A DNA stretch of 64,000 bases. Origin: Leucobacter exalbidus (GTDB lineage: Bacteria > Actinomycetota > Actinomycetes > Actinomycetales > Microbacteriaceae). Positions 8,523 to 16,596 of this stretch are shown piece by piece. How positions within the stretch are numbered: the stretch's first letter is position 1; the number at the start of each line of letters is the position of its first letter. The stretch is from assembly GCF_017834145.1 (NCBI RefSeq), contig NZ_JAFIDA010000001.1, forward strand, positions 2,790,001 to 2,854,000, written 5' to 3'. The notes below the pieces were generated by a model that was given only the letters and a program-made list of their open reading frames with translations, was not told the DNA's origin and made no database searches. The position numbers and the translations under genes were made by a program.

Positions 8523-9017
8523 GTGGGTCGTTCTCGCGGCGGCCTCTCGACTAAAATTCATCAGCTCGTAGACGGCAACGGGTTGCCGCTGGTGACTGTC
8601 TGCACGGCCGGGCAAGACGGCGATTCGCCGATGTTATTGCCGCTGCTTGAGATTCTGCGTGTGGAACGAACCGGGCCTGGCAGGCCGCGCACTCGCCCGG
8701 ACGCGGTCCGCGGCGACAAGGCATACTCGTCTCGCGCAATTCGCGCCCATCTACGCGAGCGCAGCATTGAGGCGGTCATCCCTGAACCGAGAGACCAGAT
8801 CGGGCATCGCAAACGCCGCGGAAGTCAGGGCGGTCGCCCACCCAAACTCGACGCCGAGAACTATCGAGGACGTAACGTGATCGAGCGACGGTTCTGCCAC
8901 GTGAAACAGTGGCGAGGCATCGCAACCCGGTACGACAAACTGTCGTTGACGTACCGGGCAGCAGTGTTACTTCACGCGGTCATCGCCTGGACACAACATT
9001 TACGAGACATGCCCTAG
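8523..9017 (+). CDS. IS5-family transposase, second frame (orfB)
   Basis: This frame supplies the catalytic core: VGRSRGGLSTKIHQLVD, the second Asp in VRGDKAYSSRAIR, and the Glu of the DDE triad in NVIERRFCHVKQWRGIATRYDK. The frame is open upstream to 8469, where it reads as the family sequence NYKNLLTEPLDHAVGRSRGG, so it is probably made only as a fusion with orfA. GTG at 8523 is just the first start codon, without a convincing ribosome site. Its TAG stop (9015-9017) is outside the IS: the TA is the target duplication and the G is host DNA. Confidence 0.9.
   Translation: MGRSRGGLSTKIHQLVDGNGLPLVTVCTAGQDGDSPMLLPLLEILRVERTGPGRPRTRPDAVRGDKAYSSRAIRAHLRERSIEAVIPEPRDQIGHRKRRGSQGGRPPKLDAENYRGRNVIERRFCHVKQWRGIATRYDKLSLTYRAAVLLHAVIAWTQHLRDMP
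8999..9014 (-). repeat. right terminal inverted repeat of the IS5-family element
   Basis: TTTACGAGACATGCCC is the complement of GGGCATGTCTCGTAAA. Its last base (9014) is also the third base of the flavodoxin stop codon on the minus strand. Confidence 0.93.
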
Positions 9018-9484
9018 GCGTCAATAAGTTCACGCACGAACGGCGTGAGCTCGGCTGCCCAAGCTTGGGCAGCCGAGTCGACGTAATCGGCACTCGATGC
9101 GTCGTGCATGCCGTGTTCGCCGATGCGGGTCGCGCCGAGCTCCTGTAGAAGCTTCGATAGTTTGATGCTCGCAAAATTAAAGGTTTCGTAGGTTGTGTCT
9201 CCCAGCCCGAAAATGGCATAGTTGAACTTTGAAAAATCGGGTCGGGTTGTGTTTAACGCCTCCGCAAAGACATCGGCGCCATCGGAATATTCTCCATCGC
9301 CATAGGTGGAACAGCACACAACCAGGAGGGTGTCCTCGTGGAATTGCTCAAGTTCAAGCTCGGTGAGTGACACGAACTCACTTTGTATCATGTTGCTGAG
9401 TGCGGCCTCGATTTCGACTGCCGCCAGCTCAGCATTGCCAGTTTCAGTGCCGTAAGCGATGATGGCGTGGGTGGGAATTGCCAT
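9014..9484 (-). CDS. short-chain flavodoxin, probable P450 redox partner
   Basis: The 156-residue protein has the FMN phosphate loop YGTETGNAE at residues 11-19, the loops CSTYGDGEYSDGA (58-70) and FGLGDTTYETFN (92-103), as in cindoxin and the FMN domain of P450 reductases. It would carry electrons one at a time from the neighbouring reductase to the P450 at 1531. The ATG at 9484 is chosen over the ORF start at 9577 because AAAGGAGAG precedes it and the flavodoxin fold begins there. The gene follows the reductase by 46 bases. Its stop is TAG now and would have been TAA before the IS landed; the protein is unchanged. Confidence 0.92.
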   Translation of the reverse strand: MAIPTHAIIAYGTETGNAELAAVEIEAALSNMIQSEFVSLTELELEQFHEDTLLVVCCSTYGDGEYSDGADVFAEALNTTRPDFSKFNYAIFGLGDTTYETFNFASIKLSKLLQELGATRIGEHGMHDASSADYVDSAAQAWAAELTPFVRELIDA

Positions 9485-9530
9485 GTCGTAAACTCTCCTT
9501 TGAGTTGATAGTAAAGTGCAGGTCAAGCGG

Positions 9531-10856
9531 TTATGCGGGGGAAAGTGGCGTACGGGCGTGGTGGAGGATTTCAGCACGATCGCGAATTTTGTGACGGGTG
9601 CGCGATGCTCCGGCGCGATTAGTTTCTACCTGATTGACGCGGAGCCAGCCGGGAAACTCCACCGGTGGTTGTGCGAGCTGTGTCGTGACGGCTGAATAGC
9701 CAGGCTTACCGAGGGTGAGGAGGCCCGTGGAAATGTCTGTGATGACGCTTCCCGCGACGAGCTGGGCATCTTTGCGGTTCTCAGGGATTGTGCCCCGTGG
9801 GCCGCGTCTCAGCCAGCCTACGCAGTACAGCCCAGGGGCGATGCGTCCTGATTCTAAATCGCTGTGAGCGTGCGATTCTGGATCGAGCTCTGTGCCGGGG
9901 CTTTCGTGTTCGAAGCCGATGGCTGTGATTACGTGAGACGTCTCGAAGCGTAAGGTTTCCCCTGAGTTAATGACGGTGCACTCAATACCGCCTACTTGCT
10001 CGGTGCCCAGTACTGATGTCGGGCGCATTCCGAAATGGAAATGTACGGTGGACGTCGCATCAGGGCGTTCCAGCGCGGACAAAAAGGCGAGTGCCTCGAT
10101 GCGCCGAACGGCTTCCTTTGCGAGTAGTTTACCTGCAGCGATTGCGTGATCGATCTCGCGCTGTGCTGAGACGAGCATGTGGGGATCGCAGGCAAATCGA
10201 AGTTGTGGCTGTTCGGCAAGTTCCCTTACCATCCCTGGATCAAATTTTGCGTCGAGAGGGAGGGAACGGCCCACGAGATGAACGTCTTGTAGCGGGGCCG
10301 GGCGCATACAGTGAAGAACATCATCTGCGAGGTCTGAGCCCGCATACTGGGCACTCGTTTTAGTGAGGAAACGTACGAGGTCGATTGAAACGTTGCCATG
10401 CCCCACGATTACTGCTTTGTCACGGAACGTGACCGGCTGGGCTGAGTCCGACGGGTGGCCGTTGATAAGACGAGTGACCTCGCCCGAGCCATGAACTCCA
10501 GGTAAGCGGTCTCCGGGAATGCCGAGGCGCCGATCTTGCCATAAGCCAGTGGCGAGGATGACCACATCGAACGAGATACGCAGTGTATCGAGCGTGATGT
10601 CGGTGCCAATGTTGACATTGCCCGCAAAAGCCAATTGACCATTCTGAAAGAGGCGGTCAAACTGCCGCGTGACGGCCTTGGTTCCTTGATGATCTGGGGC
10701 GACCCCATAACGGACCAGGCCGAATGGAGTTACTAAACGATCAAACACGGTGATCGCAGATTCAGGGAACTGGCGCAGAATAAACTGCGCGGTGTAGCAG
10801 CCGGCAGGGCCGCTGCCCACGACAGCGATGTGTGGATAGGTGGTAGTTCGCAGCAT
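9531..10856 (-). CDS. FAD/NADP-dependent reductase of the adrenodoxin reductase (FprA/XplB) type
   Basis: The 441-residue flavoprotein has the FAD motif VVGSGPAGCYTAQ at 12-24, an NADPH-binding IVGHGNVSIDLVRF around 150-163, and the C-terminal RRGPRGTIPENRKDA that contacts FAD in this family. It takes electrons from NADPH to a small carrier; here the flavodoxin gene lies directly downstream in the same operon. A reductase of this type acting with a flavodoxin-P450 is known from the XplB/XplA explosive-degrading pair. The gap upstream of its ATG holds three palindromes that may control the pair. A ferredoxin as alternative partner cannot be excluded, but none is in the window. Confidence 0.9.
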   Translation of the reverse strand: MLRTTTYPHIAVVGSGPAGCYTAQFILRQFPESAITVFDRLVTPFGLVRYGVAPDHQGTKAVTRQFDRLFQNGQLAFAGNVNIGTDITLDTLRISFDVVILATGLWQDRRLGIPGDRLPGVHGSGEVTRLINGHPSDSAQPVTFRDKAVIVGHGNVSIDLVRFLTKTSAQYAGSDLADDVLHCMRPAPLQDVHLVGRSLPLDAKFDPGMVRELAEQPQLRFACDPHMLVSAQREIDHAIAAGKLLAKEAVRRIEALAFLSALERPDATSTVHFHFGMRPTSVLGTEQVGGIECTVINSGETLRFETSHVITAIGFEHESPGTELDPESHAHSDLESGRIAPGLYCVGWLRRGPRGTIPENRKDAQLVAGSVITDISTGLLTLGKPGYSAVTTQLAQPPVEFPGWLRVNQVETNRAGASRTRHKIRDRAEILHHARTPLSPA

Positions 10857-10895
10857 AAGTCATCCGCCTTTGGTGCTTAGTGTCCCGCATCGTAA

Positions 10896-10949
10896 AATGA
10901 TGCGCATCATTAACATGTATGATGTTACATGATTTCCCATTTATGGGAA
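10896..10949. promoter_or_regulatory. three consecutive palindromes upstream of the reductase-flavodoxin operon
   Basis: In order: the perfect 16-base palindrome AATGATGCGCATCATT (10896-10911), the inverted repeat TAACAT-N5-ATGTTA (10911-10927), and TTCCCAT-TT-ATGGGAA (10934-10949). All lie in the 103-base gap between the amidohydrolase stop and the reductase start, where the minus-strand promoter should be. The first two look like operators for a dimeric regulator; the third could also be a weak terminator. Confidence 0.55.
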
Positions 10950-10959
10950 GGTCTACGCG

Positions 10960-12453
10960 CTACTGGTGTATCCAAGACCCCGCGATCATGGTGGCCCGTA
11001 CTGGGTTGCGCGGGATCTGCTCAAGCGCGCGAACCAGGGGAGTCTGTAGTAGAACGATATCGGCGGCGACACCAGGGACAATTCGGCGAGGTGCAGCGCC
11101 AGGGCTGTCGAGTGGCGCGAGATAGGCCATAAGCGCCTGCTTCGGATCAATTGTCTCATCGTGATAGGTGCTGCGGTGGCTTCCAGAAACCCCAATTGTG
11201 GCGCCTGTGGGTGTGCGCCTGTACTGTGCGGCATGAATAACCTGCCAGGGTGATAGTGGGCCATAAGGCGCATCACTCGAGAGCGCGAGCGGAATCCCTG
11301 CTCTTATGAGCGAAGCAACGCGATAAAGGTCGGTGTCCTTGGCGTGTCCTAGATCGTCTCCCAGCTCATCCCCGCGGTGCGCAATGAATCCTGGCTGCGT
11401 GACCACGGCTAACCCGAACCTCGCGATATCTGCCACAAGGGCTTGGGGAATGACCGCGGCGTGTTCAATTCGATCGCCAATTACGGGGGGCACTGCTTCA
11501 AAAGCTGCTAGTAACAAAGCTAGAGAATCGAGAGTGACTGAGTGCACTGCGACGGCGCGGCCCTCGCTGCGCGCAACAAGGAGTTCGGCGACGAGCGCGT
11601 TATATGACGGAAGCTGATGATCTGCGAGCACGATCTTGCGTGGTCCGATCTTGGACTGCCCGCCAGCTGCGCACCTCACCCGGGGAACTGCGAGATCTGG
11701 GCTTACCTGTGCAGGGCTGGCCGCATGGCCCAGCAATTGCAGCCTCTGAGGAAGCGCGCCTGTGCGCTGCGCTGCTTCAAACGCGGTGAGTGCAGTGGTG
11801 TCAAGCTCTGGTGAAGCGTCGGTTATTCCCGTAATGCCGAGTCGAGCCAGTTCGTGGCCCACACGTGAGAGCTGTGGCGGTTTCGCTGGTGCCAGTTCCC
11901 GCAGCCAACGATCGCCGCGCCACACTCGACCGGTTGGATTTCCAATAGCATCGAGTTCAAGCGACGGGTGTGGCAGCTTCGCCTGATCAAAATTGTGCAG
12001 CAAACCGAGTGTTCGTAGAGCGGCCGAGCTGAGTATCCAAAGTGCCCCGCTGCGATGCTGCACACGCACGGATCGGTTGCCAGCGAGCTTATCGAGTGCC
12101 TGCCTGTCGAGTTTGCCAGCCAGCGACTCTGAATAGCCTGTCGCCCGTACCGAACCATCAGGGCCCTTTGGTGCAGTACGCAGCAAAGACCCCAGCTCTG
12201 CGGGGCTCGATGCAGAGCGACAATCAACGGAAGTATACGAAGCAGCAAGTGCAAATAGATGCAAGTGATGATCGTGAAGACCGGGGAGGAGAGCAGCGCC
12301 GTGTGCGTGAACGACCTGCTCAGACACACCGGGGATGATTCGTTTGCTGACCTCAGCGATGAGGCCGTGCCTGATACGAACGTCGTACAGGGCGGGGGAC
12401 GCATGGCCAATGGGATTCGGCCCGAACGGGAGCTCGGCCTCGGTAATTAGCAT
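10960..12453 (-). CDS. metal-dependent amidohydrolase, YtcJ-like family
   Basis: The 497-residue protein belongs to the amidohydrolase superfamily: GLHDHHLHL at 58-66 gives the first metal-binding HxH, IGDRIEHAAVIP and VTQPGFIAHRGDE are typical of the YtcJ/amidohydrolase 3 group, and LSSDAPYGPLSPWQVIHAA holds the C-terminal Asp. These enzymes hydrolyse C-N (sometimes C-O) bonds using divalent metals. It overlaps the stop of the upstream CoA-transferase-like gene by seven bases, so the two form one operon. A role in opening or deacylating an intermediate is plausible. No signal peptide is seen, so it is cytoplasmic. Confidence 0.87.
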   Translation of the reverse strand: MLITEAELPFGPNPIGHASPALYDVRIRHGLIAEVSKRIIPGVSEQVVHAHGAALLPGLHDHHLHLFALAASYTSVDCRSASSPAELGSLLRTAPKGPDGSVRATGYSESLAGKLDRQALDKLAGNRSVRVQHRSGALWILSSAALRTLGLLHNFDQAKLPHPSLELDAIGNPTGRVWRGDRWLRELAPAKPPQLSRVGHELARLGITGITDASPELDTTALTAFEAAQRTGALPQRLQLLGHAASPAQVSPDLAVPRVRCAAGGQSKIGPRKIVLADHQLPSYNALVAELLVARSEGRAVAVHSVTLDSLALLLAAFEAVPPVIGDRIEHAAVIPQALVADIARFGLAVVTQPGFIAHRGDELGDDLGHAKDTDLYRVASLIRAGIPLALSSDAPYGPLSPWQVIHAAQYRRTPTGATIGVSGSHRSTYHDETIDPKQALMAYLAPLDSPGAAPRRIVPGVAADIVLLQTPLVRALEQIPRNPVRATMIAGSWIHQ

Positions 12454-13787
12454 TGGGAGCGCTTCAAATCTGTACCGACTCGGCGATTGAGGTGGGGGGA
12501 ACTTAAGAACCTGGCGTTATCCTCACCCAGCGCGTGAGGTGCCGAATATTGAGGCAGCACGCGTGCGGTCGGCGGGGTCGCAGTTTCCAAGCCTGGACTC
12601 GGGCTGAGCCTGTCTGCTGCATCGAAGCCCCATAAGGTATGGCGAACGATGTTATACATGGATATATCCCAAAGCTCGCCGCGGCGGCGACGATTATTTG
12701 TGCCTTGATCGGACCCCTCCGCGGATCCCTTTGTGGTCTCCTCCATTGCGCTTACAGTGTTACCAGGCACCGTCATACAGGAAGCTGCAGCGAATAACCC
12801 GGCAAGTGGATCAGCAATGGCGTCTCCCACAAAACAAGGGCTACCGTCATGGTCGCGTGCGATGAGACCGGCGCTCGCCGCAACGTCATCACCAAAACCA
12901 ATGCGTGAGCTGGTCCGACCAGCCGCCGTGATTGATACCCAGGTGGCCCCTGTCGCGATATGTGCCTCTGCATCGATACCGAGGCGCATGAGGGCACGAG
13001 GCCTTGAAGCCTCGATGATGATATCGGCGCTTGCAACCAAGTCATGCAGCGCAGCGAGTGATGACGGATCTGAAGGTGTGAACGACACAGCTTTGTGTCC
13101 AGAGTGTAGGAGGCTGTAGAACTTCTTATTGCCGTACCTGGCGCCATCGGGCCGCTCGGTGGACTCGACCTTGATGACTTCTGCGCCTAATAAGCCGAGG
13201 ATGTGTGCGCATAGTGGCCCCGCCCACAGAGAACTGAAGTCGATGACGCGCAGCCCAGCGAAGTCTCGGGGCTGCCGGGTGGGCCAGATGGCCTGGCGTG
13301 GGAGCGACGCGGGTGGTTCCGATTGGTCCACGGGCCAGCAGGGTAGTGAAAGCTCGAGTGCCATTCGTTGCACATCTGAGGAAGTGGCTTGGGACATACC
13401 GAGTGTGAGTGCGGGCCACGGATCCGTAGGCATAACGGGCGTACCGAGTGCCGCGGAGTACAACAGCGGATCATCAACTCTTGCGCAGGACACAGCAGCG
13501 AGTGAACCGTCTAGGAGCGGGAGTAATCTACCTGCGCCGCCCACAGTTGTCGAGCCTTGCCTGCAAAAACCCGTGTAAATGGCACGCTCACTCAGCAGCG
13601 CTGAGCCATTAAACGAGACTTCGGGGGGAAAATTTTCCCGGTTCTGAATCCATTCACCGAGTGCGCGAGCCATGCTTGCTGCGCGACCAGGGGGGAGTAA
13701 CGGTGGTCCATCTTGTGAACCAGTGAGCCATGCGCCCCCATCTACCCAGTCGGCTTGTGGATCGAGTTCGGGAATCCGGGTGCTCAA
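12447..13787 (-). CDS. CaiB/BaiF-like protein with N-terminal extension and Asn in place of the catalytic Asp
   Basis: About 175 unusual residues precede a CaiB-type core that starts at FAGLRVIDFSSLWAGPLCAHILGLLGAEVIKVES. The stretch that normally reads VDVSMLDA reads WDISMYNI, placing Asn379 where the Asp that forms the CoA anhydride is expected. Before it comes a Thr/Ser/Arg-rich insert (348-370), and the usual long C-terminal part is short. It may be a non-transferring homologue or need a partner. TTG at 13787 is the first standard start but has no ribosome site; a GGAGG at 13869-13873 sits six bases before an in-frame ATT at 13862, which may be the true start. Confidence 0.75.
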   Translation of the reverse strand: MSTRIPELDPQADWVDGGAWLTGSQDGPPLLPPGRAASMARALGEWIQNRENFPPEVSFNGSALLSERAIYTGFCRQGSTTVGGAGRLLPLLDGSLAAVSCARVDDPLLYSAALGTPVMPTDPWPALTLGMSQATSSDVQRMALELSLPCWPVDQSEPPASLPRQAIWPTRQPRDFAGLRVIDFSSLWAGPLCAHILGLLGAEVIKVESTERPDGARYGNKKFYSLLHSGHKAVSFTPSDPSSLAALHDLVASADIIIEASRPRALMRLGIDAEAHIATGATWVSITAAGRTSSRIGFGDDVAASAGLIARDHDGSPCFVGDAIADPLAGLFAAASCMTVPGNTVSAMEETTKGSAEGSDQGTNNRRRRGELWDISMYNIVRHTLWGFDAADRLSPSPGLETATPPTARVLPQYSAPHALGEDNARFLSSPHLNRRVGTDLKRSQC

Positions 13788-13891
13788 AAAGTTGAGCAGA
13801 TCGGCAGGTCCAGCGAGGGAAGCCGCTTGTGAAGACGACTCGGTAGGTAACTTATTGATAATGATCTGCCTCCAGTCGGCATACTAGGACG

Positions 13892-14998
13892 GTGACCCAA
13901 ATCCCTCATCGCGACCAGGCCGTACTCACTCTTACGGTATCTGAGCTTGCCGCTGGACGTTTGCCGGTACCGCTGCTAAACGGGGAGGGTGCGCCTGAGC
14001 AGGTGGTGCTCATTGTCGACCTCGACACAGCTCTGGGCTTGGATACAGCAGATCTTTCCGCTGCATCCAGGGAGTGTCGAACGTTTGAATCCGTGGTACG
14101 AATCGGGATTTCTCACTCGCAAATTGCTGTAGAGAATTTTGTTGAGGACTGTGGGGAGATGGTCGACGCCCTCGACGTCATCATCGTGCCTGAGGCGTCT
14201 GCGCTTGCGCAGTTGCGGAGCTGCGTCGGAGCTCGCGATGTTTCAGATGCATTGGCTGAGATTACAGATGCGGTCATTGCGCATCCCACCGCCGCGATCT
14301 TCCTCACGCAGGTGTTGCGGGCGGGGGAGCGTGTAGGGCTTCTCGAAGCAGTGAACATTGAATCTTTCGCTTTTTCAACGCTGTTGGGATCAAATGAGTT
14401 TCAATTTTGGCTAAGTGAAGTGCGGGATCCAAAATTTGTGGCCCCCGATCACATAGCGAATCCTGTACTGATTGACAGGGCAGTCGAAGAATTGTTTATT
14501 GTGCTGAATCGGCCTGAACGGCGCAACGCCTATGGGCGGCAACTGCGAGATTCTTTGGCGGATGCTCTTCGGGTTGCGCTGATTGACGACAGCGTTGAAC
14601 GCGTGCATCTGAGTGGTTCTGGGCGGGCGTTTAGCTCTGGAGGAGAGATATCAGAATTTGGGCAAACGCCCGATGTTGGTCGCGCACATTTTATCCGTAC
14701 ACGTGCAGGCGTGGGGCACTTGATTGCCGCGTTAGGAGACCGGTTGACGATTGAAGTGCACGGAGCATGTATCGGGGCCGGAATTGAGATAGCGGCGTTC
14801 GGGGCACATGTCGTGGCACGGGGCAGCACAGTTTTTAAGCTCCCCGAAGTGGGAATGGGCTTGATTCCTGGTGCCGGGGGCACCGCCAGTATTTCGCGAA
14901 GAATTGGGCGACACCGCACTGCTTGGCTCGCGCTGAGTGCGCGCACAATTGCGCAAGATCGTGCGTTTGAATGGGGTCTCGTCGATGAGTTGGTGTAA
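13892..14998 (+). CDS. enoyl-CoA hydratase/isomerase family protein with an extra N-terminal half
   Basis: Residues about 190-368 form a crotonase core: oxyanion-hole segments FSSGGE (247-252) and ACIGAG (292-297), and both acid positions kept, Glu299 in GIEIAAF and Glu319 in LPEVGMGLIPGAGGT. The chain ends at LVDELV, where the usual C-terminal trimerisation helices should follow. Residues 118-174 instead look like those helices (ITDAVIAHPTAAIFLTQVL, then an F-rich end), so the protein appears to be a tandem crotonase with complementary losses. It begins at GTG and is divergent from the CaiB-like gene, with a 104-base gap. It probably hydrates or isomerises an enoyl-CoA. Confidence 0.85.
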   Translation: MTQIPHRDQAVLTLTVSELAAGRLPVPLLNGEGAPEQVVLIVDLDTALGLDTADLSAASRECRTFESVVRIGISHSQIAVENFVEDCGEMVDALDVIIVPEASALAQLRSCVGARDVSDALAEITDAVIAHPTAAIFLTQVLRAGERVGLLEAVNIESFAFSTLLGSNEFQFWLSEVRDPKFVAPDHIANPVLIDRAVEELFIVLNRPERRNAYGRQLRDSLADALRVALIDDSVERVHLSGSGRAFSSGGEISEFGQTPDVGRAHFIRTRAGVGHLIAALGDRLTIEVHGACIGAGIEIAAFGAHVVARGSTVFKLPEVGMGLIPGAGGTASISRRIGRHRTAWLALSARTIAQDRAFEWGLVDELV

Positions 14999-15204
14999 AA
15001 CATTGACCAACTTTTGAGTCTAAACACGTGCGCTAATGTCATCTATTGGGGCAGATGGGGCCGCAAAAAAAGAATATGACTTGCGCAATCAGGATAAACA
15101 TGTTCATAATTATCACGAAAAGCTAAGTTATGAGTCTTTTCACCCGAGCGATCAACGGCGAACTCGGGAGCCAATGCACATTGCCGTGAATATTGGAGAA
15201 ACCA

Positions 15205-16482
15205 ATGGTTCTGAACAACCGTAGTTCTCGCGCGCTGACAGCGATTGCGGGAATTGGAGTGCTTGCGCTCGCCTTGAGCGCGTGCTCGAGCACAGCTACC
15301 GAAGACGTAAAAGACACAACTGCCAGTGAGGAGGGTGTCGCTTTTGGCGCATCGAAGGATGATTGGAAAGCCGCATTCGCTGACGTCGATTCGATTGAAC
15401 TGCGTACGCAGTCTTCGTCTGCAAAGGGCGCGGCCAGCGGCAAAGATTTTGAAGACTTTGTTGCTGAAATTGAAGAGTGGTCTGATGGCAAGATTACCTT
15501 CGATCTCGGTTACTCGAGTGCCTACGCCTCGCCTCTAGAAGGCATCGATGCGTTGAACGATGGTCGCCTTGATATCGCGCACGTGATCCCACAGTACTTT
15601 GCTGAGGAACTTCCACTCGCCGCATCTTTGGTCAACATGAACGTGATCTCAAACGCGAGCCCGATCTATGGTGCAGTGTCATCAAACGTATGGCCCCTGC
15701 AAGCCGGTTTTGAGAGCGAAGAGCTCATGGCTGAATCGGAGGAGCTCGGCATGGTGCCGCTTGCTCCCTATTGGAACACTGGTGCCGGCGCGCTCATTTG
15801 TTCCGCTGAACGTAACAATCTAAAGGAACTCAAGGGTGCCGTAGTAGCTGCTTCAGGCGCGCTACAGCAAGAACAGGTTAGCGCTGTTGGTTCGTCACCG
15901 ACGTCAATGCCGTTCACCGAATTCTATGAAGCACTGCAGCGCGGCGCGGCCGATTGCGTGCAGACCACTGGCACGTCTGCTCTGGCCGTGAGTATCCCCG
16001 AGGTTGCCCCTCACGTTGTAATCGATCCAGAGGCGAGTTTCATCGCCGGTGCTTCGATGCTGAACTTCAGTAAAGCAACGTGGGATGCATTGCCGCTTGT
16101 AGCTCAGCAGCTCATTTGGGATCGTACTTCAACGTTCGTGGCGGGCAATATTACCAAGGTAATTGGCAACTATCAGCTGCTGAATGATGCCGTGACCGCC
16201 AGCGGTGGCAGTATCGAAGAGTTCGACGCAGATGCCGTTACAGCTATGAACGACACGAAACCGGCCATCTTAAGCACCGTGGCCGAGACTGCAGGTGAAG
16301 ACTTTGTTAGTAACGCAGAGACGTTGCAGAGTGACTGGTTGCAAAAGACTGCAGACGCCGGTTTCGACGTCGACGTGAAATATGCAGACATTCAGATATG
16401 GCTCGACGACAACCAGGATTCCCTCAACGAGTTCATCCAGGCGGATGTTGCAGAGGCTGTCTACAAGCCCTACCGCCCGTAA
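15205..16482 (+). CDS. dctP: TRAP transporter substrate-binding lipoprotein DctP
   Basis: The 425-residue protein begins with a lipoprotein signal: basic MVLNNRSSR, a hydrophobic stretch, and the lipobox ALSAC with Cys27. The rest matches TRAP periplasmic binding proteins, with the central FTEFYEALQRGAADCVQTTGT motif region. It captures an organic acid outside the membrane and delivers it to DctQM encoded next. ATG at 15205 follows GGAGAAACC and is preferred over the TTG at 15193 because the signal peptide starts there. A strong hairpin after the gene probably lets it be expressed above the membrane subunits. The ligand cannot be read from sequence; context suggests a carboxylate feeding the CoA pathway. 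Confidence 0.93.
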   Translation: MVLNNRSSRALTAIAGIGVLALALSACSSTATEDVKDTTASEEGVAFGASKDDWKAAFADVDSIELRTQSSSAKGAASGKDFEDFVAEIEEWSDGKITFDLGYSSAYASPLEGIDALNDGRLDIAHVIPQYFAEELPLAASLVNMNVISNASPIYGAVSSNVWPLQAGFESEELMAESEELGMVPLAPYWNTGAGALICSAERNNLKELKGAVVAASGALQQEQVSAVGSSPTSMPFTEFYEALQRGAADCVQTTGTSALAVSIPEVAPHVVIDPEASFIAGASMLNFSKATWDALPLVAQQLIWDRTSTFVAGNITKVIGNYQLLNDAVTASGGSIEEFDADAVTAMNDTKPAILSTVAETAGEDFVSNAETLQSDWLQKTADAGFDVDVKYADIQIWLDDNQDSLNEFIQADVAEAVYKPYRP

Positions 16483-16498
16483 GTCTTAGGCAACAGCA

Positions 16499-16548
16499 CC
16501 TTCAAGGTTCCGTAACTGCGCAACTGTGCAATTACGGAACCTTGAAGG
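16499..16548 (+). terminator. 17-bp hairpin between dctP and dctQ (partial terminator or mRNA stabiliser)
   Basis: Bases 16499-16515 and 16532-16548 are exact complements with a 16-base loop. It lies within the dctPQM operon, so it should be leaky, or protect dctP mRNA 3' ends, which would give extra binding protein. Confidence 0.75.
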
Positions 16549-16596
16549 CTCAGCAACAAACAGACACTTCATTTAACCAATTGGGAGCAGCGGGAC

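Larger units (their letters stand above)
8073..9014 (+). mobile_element. IS5-family insertion sequence (IS427-like), 942 bp
   Basis: The element is bounded by 16-base inverted ends differing at one base (GGGCGTGTCTCGTAAA at 8073-8088; complement of GGGCATGTCTCGTAAA at 8999-9014) and flanked by a 2-base TA duplication at 8071-8072 and 9015-9016. It carries a two-frame DDE transposase. Removing it and one TA would leave the stops of the citramalyl-CoA lyase and flavodoxin genes only six bases apart, so it landed between convergent genes without breaking either one. Confidence 0.95.

Noticed and set aside
15036..15224. 62-codon ORF before dctP as a possible leader peptide
   Set aside because: No ribosome site, runs into the dctP signal sequence in another frame, composition not protein-like.
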